A DNA stretch of 64,000 bases from Bradyrhizobium sp. CSS354 (GTDB taxonomy: Bacteria > Pseudomonadota > Alphaproteobacteria > Rhizobiales > Xanthobacteraceae): contig NZ_JAACFU010000004.1 of the NCBI RefSeq assembly GCF_029051725.1, positions 434,001-498,000 on the forward strand, in the 5' to 3' direction. The notes beneath the pieces were generated by a model. The model was not told where the DNA came from. It saw only the letters and a program-made list of their open reading frames with translations, and searched no databases. This document shows, piece after piece, positions 44,577-53,505 of this stretch. A program made the position numbers and the translations under genes. Position 1 is the stretch's first letter. Each line of letters opens with the position of its first letter.

Positions 44577-45227
44577 ATGGCTTCCCCTTTCCCCAAGCGC
44601 GGCTTGGAGCGGTTACGCCGGATCTTGCTGCAGCCATTTGCGCTGGCCTTGATGGGAATCTCGCTGTGCGGCTGCTCCTTCGACCTGGGATCGCTGACGC
44701 CGGATAAGGAGAAGCCGCAGGAGGCACCCAAGGCAGCTGCGATCGCCGAGAACGTGGTCAGCGCCGGCAATGTCAGCGAAGCCCAGGCCCATACGGCAAA
44801 GGCCCAGGCCCTGGCAAAGTCCGGCGACGCAGCTGCTGCGCTCGATGAATTCAATCACGCGGTCGGACTCGATCCCTACAATGCGCAGGCGCTCTATGGC
44901 CGCGCCCTGATCTACCAGGGCAAGAACCAGCACGACTTCGCCATCGCCGATTTCAGCGCCGCAAGCGGACTCAACCCGCAGAAGGTCGAGCCCCTGCTCG
45001 GCCGCGCCATCAGCTATCTCGCCCTCGGCAAGGTCAAGGAGGCCGCGGCCGATCTGGATGAGGCTTCCGAGGCCGATCCCCACAATGCCCAGGTCTGGAC
45101 CATACGCGGGCAAGCCTATGAACGGCTGGGCGACAGGACCAAGGCGGCGGCGTCCTACACCAAGGCGGTCTCGCTTCGTCCACGCGACGACGCCGCCCGC
45201 AGCGGCCTTGCCCGCGTCGGCGGCTGA
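44577..45227 (+). CDS. TPR-repeat lipoprotein
   Basis: The 216-aa product has a lipoprotein-like leader with a cluster of Cys at about residues 31-33 (SLCGC), then about four TPR units (A-L-A-K-S-G-D-A-A-A-A-L-D-E-F-N..., Y-G-R-A-L-I-Y-Q-G, ..., A-Y-E-R-L-G-D). The ribosome site is weak, and no upstream gene shares its transcript. TPR lipoproteins are scaffolds in the cell envelope; the partner is unknown. It is convergent with the Pro/Ala-rich anchored protein after 27 bp. Confidence 0.78.
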   Translation: MASPFPKRGLERLRRILLQPFALALMGISLCGCSFDLGSLTPDKEKPQEAPKAAAIAENVVSAGNVSEAQAHTAKAQALAKSGDAAAALDEFNHAVGLDPYNAQALYGRALIYQGKNQHDFAIADFSAASGLNPQKVEPLLGRAISYLALGKVKEAAADLDEASEADPHNAQVWTIRGQAYERLGDRTKAAASYTKAVSLRPRDDAARSGLARVGG

Positions 45228-45254
45228 CGATCCTGGCGCAGCGCAGGCGCCGTC

Positions 45255-46217
45255 TTAATCCGGGGTGACGCTCTTCGGCAGAACGGAGTGGAACATGGAC
45301 TTGACGCCCGACAGCATGTCGTCGGCGACATTGGTCTTCGGCCGCGGCATGGACCCGCCGGCATCGGCGCGTAGATCGAGCGGGGGCGCAATCATCGGGA
45401 CCGGAATATCAGCCGGAGGCGTCAGCCGACTCGGGTTCTCGTTGCCGACCGAGGCCGTGTAGGGCGGGCTCGCCTGCGAGGAGCCGCCATTGCCATAGGC
45501 CTCGGCGGCGGGCGTCGAGACCGTGATCGGTGGCGGCAACGGACGCACCGTTGACGGATCCAGAGGGATGATACGCGGGGCCTCCGGAGTGCGGGCGGCT
45601 TCGCGCACCGCAGGCTCCTGAGTCTTCTCGGGCGGCTTGGCCTCCGAAGACTTGGTCTCAACCGATTTGGTCTCAACCGACTTGGCTTCAACCGACTTGG
45701 CCTCAACCGCTTTGCCCTCAGGCGACTTGCGCAGGCGCTCGATCGCGGCGCGCACGAGATCGTTGGCGTCGGGGGTGGCAGCCGGCGCGGCAGCAGCCGG
45801 CGCCGAATTGGCCTCCACCACCGGGGTGGCGGGAGCGGGTGCAGTGACGGCCGGGGTGGACTTGGCGACTGCCTTGTCGCGCGCGGACGGCTTGCCGCGC
45901 GGCGAGGCCTCGGCCGGTGCCACGTCCGCCGTAGAAGTCTTCGACTCCGCGGCTGGCTGATCGGCAGCCTTCTCGGCCGCCGGCTTGTCCGCCACCTTCT
46001 TCTCGGAAATGCCCTTGGCCTTGACGCCGGGCGCGGGCAGGTTGGCCAGATCGGCGGGCTTGCCGTTCTTTCCAGCCTCGGCGGGCGCCATCACGGCCGC
46101 GGGTGCATCCGCCGCCGGCTTCGCGTTGATGTAATGATTAACGATGTATGCCCCGATGATCGTTGCGAGCACCGAGGGGAAGATGTCCATCGAGATTTTA
46201 GCGATGTATTTCAGCAT
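45255..46217 (-). CDS. Membrane-anchored Ala/Pro/Lys-rich low-complexity protein
   Basis: A 320-aa protein with one N-terminal membrane span (MDIFPSVLATIIGAYIVNH at about 10-28), and then a long Ala/Pro/Lys/Glu-rich region with tandem KSVEA/KSVET units near 190-215. A conserved-looking C-terminal segment follows (PRPKTNVADDMLSGVKSMFH). It resembles TonB- or TolA-like spacers without a recognised functional domain. ATG 46217 has a purine-rich site upstream; an earlier ATG at 46274 adds 19 residues. Function unknown. Confidence 0.68.
   Translation of the reverse strand: MLKYIAKISMDIFPSVLATIIGAYIVNHYINAKPAADAPAAVMAPAEAGKNGKPADLANLPAPGVKAKGISEKKVADKPAAEKAADQPAAESKTSTADVAPAEASPRGKPSARDKAVAKSTPAVTAPAPATPVVEANSAPAAAAPAATPDANDLVRAAIERLRKSPEGKAVEAKSVEAKSVETKSVETKSSEAKPPEKTQEPAVREAARTPEAPRIIPLDPSTVRPLPPPITVSTPAAEAYGNGGSSQASPPYTASVGNENPSRLTPPADIPVPMIAPPLDLRADAGGSMPRPKTNVADDMLSGVKSMFHSVLPKSVTPD
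45649..45720 (-). repeat. Five 15-bp tandem units encoding KSVEA/T
   Basis: The unit GACTTGGCCTCAACC repeats at 45649, 45664, 45679, 45694 and (partial, diverged) 45709, in frame within the low-complexity protein. The 15-bp size keeps the frame, so length variation would be tolerated. Confidence 0.8.
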
Positions 46218-46309
46218 TCCGGCCACTCCCCGCGCGATCTGATGCGGGAACTTTGAGGCATAGTGAGGGATCAACTGCGACAGATCAATGGCAAAGGGGT
46301 ACGCCGGAA

Positions 46310-46594
46310 TTACGGCTTCAGCTCGACCTCAAGGAACACGATCTCGGTTGCGGTTTCGTTAAGCACGTCGTGCTGGACGCCGGCCTTGCGAAAATAGGAT
46401 TTTCCGGCCGCGAGCTGTGCCTTGGACCGCTCGCCACTGGGTGCCACGATGGTCATTTCCCCTGCGACCACGGGAACAATGACGTAGTCCATGCCGTGGG
46501 TGTGATGCCCGGTAGCGCTGTTTGGCGCGAGCCGCCACTCGGTCACCCGAACCTGCTCATTGTCGACCTGAACTTCGGACTTGGCGGCAAGCAT
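46310..46594 (-). CDS. Cupin-domain protein
   Basis: The 94-aa product is a single cupin barrel: T-G-H-H-T-H-G-M-D-Y (cupin motif 1 with three His) and a late G-V-Q-H-D-V-x-N (motif 2 His). It probably binds one metal ion. ATG 46594 follows AGGAGAG; an ATG six codons up lies before this site. It is the last gene of a four-gene run with two cation antiporters and a hydrolase, but its enzymatic role is unknown. Confidence 0.84.
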   Translation of the reverse strand: MLAAKSEVQVDNEQVRVTEWRLAPNSATGHHTHGMDYVIVPVVAGEMTIVAPSGERSKAQLAAGKSYFRKAGVQHDVLNETATEIVFLEVELKP

Positions 46595-46627
46595 CGGAAC
46601 TCTCCTGGGCATATCCGGAAAACCGGT

Positions 46628-47725
46628 TCAGGGCACGAAAACCATGAACACGTAGACGGCAAATACCACCATATGGACCAGCCCGAACAGGACATTGGTC
46701 CTGCCCGTACCGAAGGTCAGCATGCTCAAAAAGAAGGTCAGGAGCAAAAGCACGCTGCCCTGGTCGCTGAGGCCGAGCGTGAGCTCCTTGTCGAGCGCAT
46801 AGGTTGCGACACCGACGGCCGGGATGGTCAGCCCGATGGTGGCGAGCGACGAGCCGAGCGCGAGATTGATGCTCTTCTGGAGGTCGTTCTTGCGGGCGGC
46901 CGACACGGCCGCGACGCCTTCCGGCAGCAGGATCAGGAGCGCGACCAGAAGTCCGGCAAAGGCAGGCGGCGCACCGATCCTGGCCCCAACGGCATCGACG
47001 ACCAGCGAGAATTTCTTAGACAGCAGCACGACCGCCAGCAGCGCAATCAGCAGCAGCACGACGCTGAGCACCATGGTCCGGCCCGACCGATGCCCCTCGC
47101 CGCTGCCGCCATCCGCCCGCTCGTGAACGAAGTAATCCTTGTGCAGCACGGTCTGGGTGTAGAGAAACACCCCATACAGCGCGAGCGTGACCACGTCGAC
47201 GAAGCCGAGTTGAACCGCCGAATAAACCGGGCCCGGCGTGGTCGTCGTGTAGTTCGGCATGATCAGAGTGATGGTCGCGAGCGCGAACAGCACGCTGAGA
47301 TAGACGTTGGCGCCGGAGAGCTGAAAGCCCTGCTCGCGATACCGCAGGCCGCCGATGAAGATGCAGAGCCCGACGAGGCCATTGCAGACGATCATGACAA
47401 CGGCGAACACGGTGTCGCGCGCAAGTTCCGGGGCAGGCTTGTCGCCCAGCATGATCGTGGTGATCAGCGCCACCTCGATGATGGTCACCGCGAGCGTCAG
47501 CACCAGCGTGCCGTAGGGTTCGCCGACCCGCTCGGCGATCATTTCGGCATGATGGACCGCGGCAAACACCGTGCCGAACAGGATGACGAGGAGCAGGAGG
47601 GCGAAGACGAGCCCGCCGAACGACAGCGTGAACACATAGTCCGTCGCGCTGACGGCCACGAACAGCAGCACGGCCAGCGCCGGAAAGATCCAGGCCGACC
47701 GAGGCATCGGATTATGCGCGCTCAT
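46628..47725 (-). CDS. chaA: Calcium/proton (and sodium/proton) antiporter ChaA-like
   Basis: A 365-aa CaCA-superfamily protein with eleven predicted spans and the two alpha repeats visible (GEPYGTLVLTLAVTIIEVAL and LPEGVAAVSAARKNDLQKSIN...GSSLATIGLTIP). Conserved acidic residues (E in TIIEV, E in PEG) are the ion sites. It exports Ca2+ and possibly Na+ or K+ in exchange for protons. It follows the NhaD-type gene by 50 bp, so both are likely cotranscribed. Confidence 0.9.
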   Translation of the reverse strand: MSAHNPMPRSAWIFPALAVLLFVAVSATDYVFTLSFGGLVFALLLLVILFGTVFAAVHHAEMIAERVGEPYGTLVLTLAVTIIEVALITTIMLGDKPAPELARDTVFAVVMIVCNGLVGLCIFIGGLRYREQGFQLSGANVYLSVLFALATITLIMPNYTTTTPGPVYSAVQLGFVDVVTLALYGVFLYTQTVLHKDYFVHERADGGSGEGHRSGRTMVLSVVLLLIALLAVVLLSKKFSLVVDAVGARIGAPPAFAGLLVALLILLPEGVAAVSAARKNDLQKSINLALGSSLATIGLTIPAVGVATYALDKELTLGLSDQGSVLLLLTFFLSMLTFGTGRTNVLFGLVHMVVFAVYVFMVFVP

Positions 47726-47775
47726 CCATCGGCTCCAATCGTCTCAGCCGAGCAGTAGCAAATCGGGCGGCAGAT

Positions 47776-49257
47776 TCAATGCCAGCGCAGGATCGGCGCG
47801 AACGGTAGTAGCGTCAGCAGCAAGAATAGCGGGATCAGCACCGCGCTGGCACGCACGAAATAACCGAAGAAGCTCGGCATCTCGATGCCGTTCTCGCTCG
47901 CAATGCTGCTCACCATGAAGTTCGGCGCATTGCCGATATAGGTGAGCGCGCCCATGTAGACTGCTCCCATGGAGATGGAGGCGAGCGTGCCCGAAAGCTC
48001 GTGCATCAGCACCTGCGGGTCGCCGCCGGCGAGCTCGAAGAACAACAGATAGGTCGGCGCATTGTCGAGGAACGCCGACATCAGGCCGGTGAACCAGAAA
48101 TAGGCAACCTCGCGCGGCGCGCCGTCCGGCCCGGTCACAGCCGACAACAGCCAGGCGAACGCGCCGTGATGGCCGGCATCGAGCATGGCAATGACCGGGA
48201 TGATCGCGATAAAAATGCCGGCGAACAGCTTTGCGACTTCGCGGATCGGCTCCCAGGTGAAGCCGTTGGCCTGCCTGTGCTCGTCCGGCGTCAACCACAC
48301 CGACAGGGCCGCTATCGCCAGCAGCGCCGCGTTGCGGGCAATGTCTTCCAGCTCCAGCCTGGTTCCGAGAATGTCGAAGGCGATGCCGGACTTCCACATC
48401 GCCGAGGCCAGCAGGCTCGCGACGATGGCTGCGATCAGCACCAGGTTGACGAGGCCGCGGATGCGGACCGGCTTCGCGGCGCCGGCGGCGCCGAGCAAGG
48501 GTTCGCTACGGAAGCGCCAGACGTCGATGACGACGAAGATCGCGAGCAGCAGTCCGGCAACGATCGCCGTCTGCAGCCAGATGGTCCTCGTGGTCCAGAA
48601 GAAGTCGACGCCATGCAGGAAGCCGACGAACAGGGGGGGATCGCCGAGCGGGCTCAGCGCGCCGCCGACATTGGCGACCAGGATGATGAAGAAGATGACG
48701 ACATGGGCGTTGTAGCGCCGCGGCCGGTTGGCGCGGATCAGAGGGCGGATCAGGATCATGGCCGCCCCGGTGGTGCCGACGACGCTCGCCATCGCCGTAC
48801 CGAGCGCGAGGATGCCGGCGTTGGCCGCCGGGGTCGCCTTGATGTCGCCCGTCACGAGAATGCCCCCCGCCACGACATAGAGCGAGAACAGCAGCACGAT
48901 GAAGCCGAGATATTCGGCGAGCATGGCGTGAACCAGCGCAGCCAGCGTCGCCATGCTCCCGGCAAGGACGACCAGCGAAGCGAGTGCCAGCAGCGACCAG
49001 GCCGCGGCGATCTTGCCGTAATGATGGTGCCAGACTTTTGCAAACAGCAGCGGCCCGAGCGCGATCGACAGCAGGAGGCCGGCAAAGGGCAGCGCATAGG
49101 GCCAGCCCATCGCCGCGCCGTCGAGCCCGGTCGCAGCCCATGCGTGCTGTGGCAACAACACGACCAGGATCGCGGGGATGAACCCGCTCCCGCGCCGAAC
49201 GACAAGCCGTCTAGAAAGCAATGAAGCGCCTCGCCGTTTCAATCGCACCGAACGCAT
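47776..49257 (-). CDS. NhaD-type sodium:proton antiporter
   Basis: The 493-aa product has a leader ending near residue 36 (QHAWA) and about eleven spans with ion-transporter motifs: VVGTTGAAMILIRP, VGGALSPLGDPPLFVGFL, a loop with AFLDNAPTYLLFFE and G-A-V-Y-M-G-A-L-T-Y-I-G-N-A-P-N-F-M-V. These match NhaD/CitMHS-type carriers that move Na+ against H+. The start is uncertain: ATG 49257 overlaps the upstream hydrolase by 47 bp; GTG 49248 and TTG 49242/49221 are also in frame. It and ChaA suggest an alkali/salt stress operon. Confidence 0.82.
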   Translation of the reverse strand: MRSVRLKRRGASLLSRRLVVRRGSGFIPAILVVLLPQHAWAATGLDGAAMGWPYALPFAGLLLSIALGPLLFAKVWHHHYGKIAAAWSLLALASLVVLAGSMATLAALVHAMLAEYLGFIVLLFSLYVVAGGILVTGDIKATPAANAGILALGTAMASVVGTTGAAMILIRPLIRANRPRRYNAHVVIFFIILVANVGGALSPLGDPPLFVGFLHGVDFFWTTRTIWLQTAIVAGLLLAIFVVIDVWRFRSEPLLGAAGAAKPVRIRGLVNLVLIAAIVASLLASAMWKSGIAFDILGTRLELEDIARNAALLAIAALSVWLTPDEHRQANGFTWEPIREVAKLFAGIFIAIIPVIAMLDAGHHGAFAWLLSAVTGPDGAPREVAYFWFTGLMSAFLDNAPTYLLFFELAGGDPQVLMHELSGTLASISMGAVYMGALTYIGNAPNFMVSSIASENGIEMPSFFGYFVRASAVLIPLFLLLTLLPFAPILRWH

Positions 49258-50008
49258 CGAGATTGTCGTGTCCGCCGCCCGCAAAGCGAACGAACTGCTT
49301 CGGTTCATGCGCGAGCGCGAACAGACGCTCTCCGAACACGATCGAAATGGCAAGGTCATTGGTGCCATGCATCACCAATAGCGGCACAGTGACGCGCGGG
49401 ATACGCTCGTCGGAATGAAATGGATCGCGCATCAGCAGGCGCACCGGAACGTACCAGAACGATGAAGCTGCAATGTCGGCCGTCGATGTGTAGGGAGCTT
49501 CCAAGATGAGTTTTCCAATACGATGCTCCGAGGCGATCGCGACCGCCACGCCGGTCCCGAGCGAAAAGCCCCAGGCGGCGATTCGTTCCGATGCGTAGCG
49601 CGCAGTCGTGAAGGCGTAGGCGGCTGCGGCATCGCGCAGCAGACCCGCCTCGCTCGGCGCCCCGCTCGAGCCGGCATAGCCGCGATAGGACAGCGCGACG
49701 AGACCGGTGCCGTCCGCCGTCATGGCCTTGAAACGGCTGATGCGACCGGCGAGATAATCGCCATTGCCCGGAAAATACAGGATCACGGGCCGGCCAAGCC
49801 TCGCCGGCACGTGCCAGACGATGACCTTCTCGCCATCGGAGGTGGTCAGGACGTGCTCTTCGGCCTCAGGGAGGCCTGCGGCGTCCGGCGTGGTGCGACC
49901 GACGGGCGGGATCGGAAACAGCATCTCGCGCTGCCTGACATACAGCACGAGGAGACCGGCGAAATAGACGGTCACGAGCAGGATGGCGATCCACTTGAAG
50001 ATGGTCAT
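49211..50008 (-). CDS. Membrane-anchored alpha/beta hydrolase (Bem46-like)
   Basis: A 265-aa protein with an N-terminal membrane span (about 4-24) and a serine hydrolase domain: Y-F-P-G-N-G-D-Y near residue 78, Y-R-G-Y-A-G-S-S-G, nucleophile motif G-F-S-L-G (Ser near 148), an Asp in H-G-T-N-D and His in G-G-G-H-D. Bem46-type proteins may act as thioesterases or lipases near the membrane. It heads the run hydrolase-nhaD-chaA-cupin. The 169-bp gap to pntB has no recognised element. Confidence 0.84.
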   Translation of the reverse strand: MTIFKWIAILLVTVYFAGLLVLYVRQREMLFPIPPVGRTTPDAAGLPEAEEHVLTTSDGEKVIVWHVPARLGRPVILYFPGNGDYLAGRISRFKAMTADGTGLVALSYRGYAGSSGAPSEAGLLRDAAAAYAFTTARYASERIAAWGFSLGTGVAVAIASEHRIGKLILEAPYTSTADIAASSFWYVPVRLLMRDPFHSDERIPRVTVPLLVMHGTNDLAISIVFGERLFALAHEPKQFVRFAGGGHDNLDAFGAIETARRFIAF

Positions 50009-50177
50009 GATGACGGGCCCGGTCCCCGTTCAGGGCTTGCGACAGCTCCGCAGCAATTTCATGACGTCGCCCGAGGCGCGCCGGAAAGGCGCGGCGGCCG
50101 CACGCCGCCTGCTGAGCGGCGTACCATGCGACGCGCTGCTCGCGCGTCGCCTTCGCAGTGGTCTGCTTGCCCCTGCG

Positions 50178-51575
50178 CTACATCGCCTTGACGATGTTCT
50201 CGGTGACCTTCTTGGCGTCGCCGAGCAGCATCATGGTGTTGTCGCGATAGAACAGCGGATTGTCGATGCCGGCATAGCCCGAAGCGAGCGAGCGCTTGAT
50301 GAACATCACGGTGCCGGCCTTCCAGACCTGGAGCACCGGCATGCCGTAGATCGGCGAGGTCTTGTCCTCTTCGGCCGCCGGATTGGTGACGTCGTTGGCG
50401 CCGATCACGAAGGCAATGTCGGCCTGCGCGAATTCGGAGTTGATGTCCTCGAGCTCGAACACCTCGTCATAGGGCACGTTGGCTTCAGCCAGCAGCACGT
50501 TCATGTGGCCGGGCATGCGGCCGGCGACCGGGTGAATGGCGTATTTCACCTCGACGCCTTCCTTCTTCAGGATGTCGCCCATTTCGCGCAGCGCATGCTG
50601 AGCCTGCGCCACCGCCATGCCGTAACCGGGCACGATGATGACCTTCTGCGCGTTCTTCATGATGAAGGCCGCATCGTCGGCTGAGCCGAGCTTGGCCGGT
50701 TTCTGCTCGCCGCCGCCACCGCCCGCCGCCGCGGTCTCGCCACCGAAGCCGCCAAGGATGACGGAGATGAAGGAGCGGTTCATCGCGTGGCACATGATGT
50801 AGGACAGGATCGCGCCGCTCGATCCCACCAGCGCGCCGGTGATGATCAGCGCGGAATTGCCGAGAGTGAAACCGATGCCGGCCGCGGCCCAGCCCGAGTA
50901 CGAGTTCAGCATCGAAATCACGACCGGCATGTCGGCGCCGCCGATCGGGATGATCATGAGGACGCCGAGCGCCAGCGCGATGATGACGATCAGCCAGAAG
51001 TCGAGCGCGCTGCCCGTCATGACCAGCCCGACGATGAAGACGACGAGCGCGATCGCGAGCGCGATGTTGATGATGTGACGGAACGGCAGGATGATCGGCG
51101 CACCGCTCATGCGCGCGGACAGCTTCAGGAACGCGATCACCGAACCGGTAAAGGTCAGCGCGCCGATGGCGACGCCGAGCGACATCTCGACCAGGCTCTG
51201 CGGATGGATGTTGCCGGGGCTGCCGATGTCGAAGGCTTCCGGCGCGTAGAACGCACCGGCGGCGACCAGCACCGCGGCCATACCGACCAGCGAGTGGAAG
51301 GCGGCGACCAGTTCCGGCATCGAGGTCATCGGCACGCGACGGGCGATCACCGCGCCGACGCTGCCGCCGATCGCGATGCCAAGGATCACGAGGATCCAGG
51401 CGAGGCCGTCCGCCGGCGGATGGCTGGCGAGCGTGGTGGCGACCGCGATCGCCATACCGATCATGCCAAAGAAATTGCCCTGCCGCGATGAGGCGGGGCT
51501 GGACAGCCCGCGCAGTGACAGGATGAACAGCACACCTGCCACGAGATACAGAACTGCAGCCAGATTGGCGTTCAT
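50178..51575 (-). CDS. pntB: NAD(P) transhydrogenase beta subunit PntB
   Basis: The 465-aa product has about nine membrane spans (the dII part) and a C-terminal NADP-binding domain (dIII) with V-I-I-V-P-G-Y-G-M-A-V-A-Q-A-Q, H-P-V-A-G-R-M-P-G-H-M-N-V-L-L-A-E-A and the G-A-N-D-V-T-N-P-A loop. It joins PntAa/PntAb in proton-driven hydride transfer from NADH to NADP+. It is the last of the three pnt genes, 42 bp after pntAb. Confidence 0.96.
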   Translation of the reverse strand: MNANLAAVLYLVAGVLFILSLRGLSSPASSRQGNFFGMIGMAIAVATTLASHPPADGLAWILVILGIAIGGSVGAVIARRVPMTSMPELVAAFHSLVGMAAVLVAAGAFYAPEAFDIGSPGNIHPQSLVEMSLGVAIGALTFTGSVIAFLKLSARMSGAPIILPFRHIINIALAIALVVFIVGLVMTGSALDFWLIVIIALALGVLMIIPIGGADMPVVISMLNSYSGWAAAGIGFTLGNSALIITGALVGSSGAILSYIMCHAMNRSFISVILGGFGGETAAAGGGGGEQKPAKLGSADDAAFIMKNAQKVIIVPGYGMAVAQAQHALREMGDILKKEGVEVKYAIHPVAGRMPGHMNVLLAEANVPYDEVFELEDINSEFAQADIAFVIGANDVTNPAAEEDKTSPIYGMPVLQVWKAGTVMFIKRSLASGYAGIDNPLFYRDNTMMLLGDAKKVTENIVKAM

Positions 51576-51617
51576 CTCAGGTCCCCTTTGTCTTCGTCAC
51601 CCCGAGGTGCACGCCGC

Positions 51618-51935
51618 TCACTTCACTTTCTTCTTGTACATCGCCAGCATGCGCTGGGTGACAAGGAAGCCGCCGAAGATATTCACGCAGGCGAAAATGA
51701 GCGCGATGAAGCCGAAGCCGCGCGCCCAGCCCGAACCGCTCGAGATCATGCCGACGCCGACCGCCAGCAGCGCGCCGACCACGATCACCGAGGAGATCGC
51801 ATTGGTCACGCTCATCAGCGGCGTATGCAGCGCAGGGGTCACCGACCACACCACGAAATAGCCGACGAAGACGGCGAGAACGAAGATCGACAGCCGGAAG
51901 ACGAAGGGGTCGACGACTTGTGCAATATGCTCCAT
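51618..51935 (-). CDS. pntAb: NAD(P) transhydrogenase alpha subunit, membrane part PntAb
   Basis: A 105-aa protein with three or four spans ([49 protein letters not shown]). It corresponds to the membrane half of E. coli PntA, encoded separately as in many alphaproteobacteria. It starts 11 bp after pntAa. Confidence 0.95.
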   Translation of the reverse strand: MEHIAQVVDPFVFRLSIFVLAVFVGYFVVWSVTPALHTPLMSVTNAISSVIVVGALLAVGVGMISSGSGWARGFGFIALIFACVNIFGGFLVTQRMLAMYKKKVK

Positions 51936-51946
51936 GACGGCTCTCC

Positions 51947-53074
51947 TTACGCTTTCGGCTGGAAATTCGGGTGGATGACGGCGCCGTCCCGGGTCAGCGC
52001 AGTCGCCTTGACGAGTTCGTCGTCCCAGTTCACGGCCAGCGCCTTGCTGGTCTTGTCGACCATCGTTTCGATGAAGTTAAACAAATTGCGCGCGTAGAGG
52101 CTGGAGGCCGACGCCGCGACGCGGCCGGCGACGTTGGTGTAGCCGACGATCTTGATGCCATCGACCTCGGCGACCTGGCCCGCCTTGACGCCTTCGACAT
52201 TGCCGCCGCGCTCGACGGCGAGATCGACCAGCACCGACCCCGGCTTCATCGACTTGACCATGTCGGCCGTGACGAGCTTCGGCGCCGGCCGTCCCGGAAT
52301 CAGCGCGGTGGTGATCACGATGTCCTGCTTCTTGATGTGCTCGGCGGTGAGCGCGGCCTGCTTGGCCTGGTACTCCTTGGACATTTCCTTGGCGTAGCCG
52401 CCGGCGGTCTGCGCGTTCTTGAATTCCTCGTCCTCGACGGCGAGGAATTTCGCACCGAGCGATTCGACCTGCTCCTTGGTGGCGGGCCGGACGTCGGTCG
52501 CGGTGACGACGGCGCCGAGACGGCGCGCGGTCGCGATCGCCTGGAGGCCGGCGACGCCGACGCCCATCACGAACACTTTGGCGGCGGGTACCGTGCCGGC
52601 CGCGGTCATCATCATCGGGAAGGCGCGTCCGAAGGCCTCGGCGCCCTCGATGACGGCGCGGTAGCCGGCAAGGTTGGCCTGCGAGGACAGCACGTCCATC
52701 ACCTGTGCGCGCGTGATGCGCGGCATCAATTCCATCGCGAAGGCGGAGACGCCGGCATCGGCTATCGTCTTCAGCGCGGCCTCGTTGCCGTAGGGGTCCA
52801 TGATGGCAATGACGAGCGCCCCGCGCTTGTACTGCGCCAACTCGGAGGCTTCAGGGCGCTTCACCTTGATGATGATGTCGGCGTCCTCCAGCGCGTCGGC
52901 GCTGACGGTGGCGCCCACGGCGGTGAATTCGGAGTCCGGCAGGCCCGACTTGAGGCCGGCGCCCGGCTCGATGGCGATCTCGGCGCCCAACGCCTTGAAC
53001 TTCTTCACCGTATCCGGCGAAGCGGCGACCCGCGGCTCCGACGGATCGATTTCCTTGGCAACGGCGATCTTCAT
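51947..53074 (-). CDS. pntAa: NAD(P) transhydrogenase alpha subunit, NAD-binding part PntAa
   Basis: The 375-aa soluble dI subunit starts [20 protein letters not shown] (ATG 53074 after GGAGG; an in-frame start 11 codons earlier is not needed). It carries the alanine-dehydrogenase/PNT N-domain and the NAD-binding loop [20 protein letters not shown]. It binds NADH at the cytoplasmic face. The operon pntAa-pntAb-pntB is complete and intact. Confidence 0.96.
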   Translation of the reverse strand: MKIAVAKEIDPSEPRVAASPDTVKKFKALGAEIAIEPGAGLKSGLPDSEFTAVGATVSADALEDADIIIKVKRPEASELAQYKRGALVIAIMDPYGNEAALKTIADAGVSAFAMELMPRITRAQVMDVLSSQANLAGYRAVIEGAEAFGRAFPMMMTAAGTVPAAKVFVMGVGVAGLQAIATARRLGAVVTATDVRPATKEQVESLGAKFLAVEDEEFKNAQTAGGYAKEMSKEYQAKQAALTAEHIKKQDIVITTALIPGRPAPKLVTADMVKSMKPGSVLVDLAVERGGNVEGVKAGQVAEVDGIKIVGYTNVAGRVAASASSLYARNLFNFIETMVDKTSKALAVNWDDELVKATALTRDGAVIHPNFQPKA

Positions 53075-53211
53075 AGGCCCTCCGGCGACGCGGGAAGAAG
53101 CGCGCACGCGAACTTAGCGTTACTCCCGCAACGTTGGATACCGGTTTTCAATCCGGCTTGATTGCAAATTTTATGGGCACCGACGACGCTGGCGGTGCTG
53201 CAGGGGATGGA

Positions 53212-53364
53212 TCAGGTCAGGAAGATCGCCATCAGGATCACGATAAGCGCGACCGAGACCGTGCCGTACTTCACCAGCTTGATGAAGCCCTCGTAGGTCT
53301 GCTCGTGGGCAACGTAGTCGTTGCCGTCGGCGGTGCTGTACGCCACTTCGCTATGGTCGGCCAT
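53212..53364 (-). CDS. aa3-type cytochrome c oxidase subunit IV (small)
   Basis: This 50-aa protein reads MADHSEVAYSTADGNDY..., with a short N-terminal soluble part and one membrane helix (VSVALIVILMAIFL). It matches the bacterial aa3 oxidase subunit IV family (PF07835), in which H-E-Q-T-Y-x-G-F-I-K-L-V-K-Y-G precedes the helix. The stop is at 53212-53214; a GGGGA site lies before the ATG. It is separate from any cox operon in the window, lying 137 bp upstream of pntAa on the same strand. Confidence 0.85.
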   Translation of the reverse strand: MADHSEVAYSTADGNDYVAHEQTYEGFIKLVKYGTVSVALIVILMAIFLT

Positions 53365-53505
53365 GAATTGTCCCCAGTCGAAAGTCGAATTTCATGGCTG
53401 GATACCGCAAACTTTCGGGCAGGGCAACGGCACGGGGGCGCGGTTTCCCGGCAAATCAGGTCATTTGGAATTCCGATTGGCGGGAAAGCCCCGCGCTACA
53501 GCCGC

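Noticed and set aside
45649..45720. Tandem repeats considered as a CRISPR array
   Set aside because: The units are 15 bp without spacers and lie inside a coding frame.
49257..49368. Further upstream start for the NhaD-type gene
   Set aside because: It would overlap the upstream hydrolase by over 150 bp and adds Ser/Arg-rich sequence with no signal-peptide character.
50009..50177. Possible small gene between pntB and the hydrolase
   Set aside because: The open frame continuing after the pntB stop has no start codon, and other frames give at most 22 codons.
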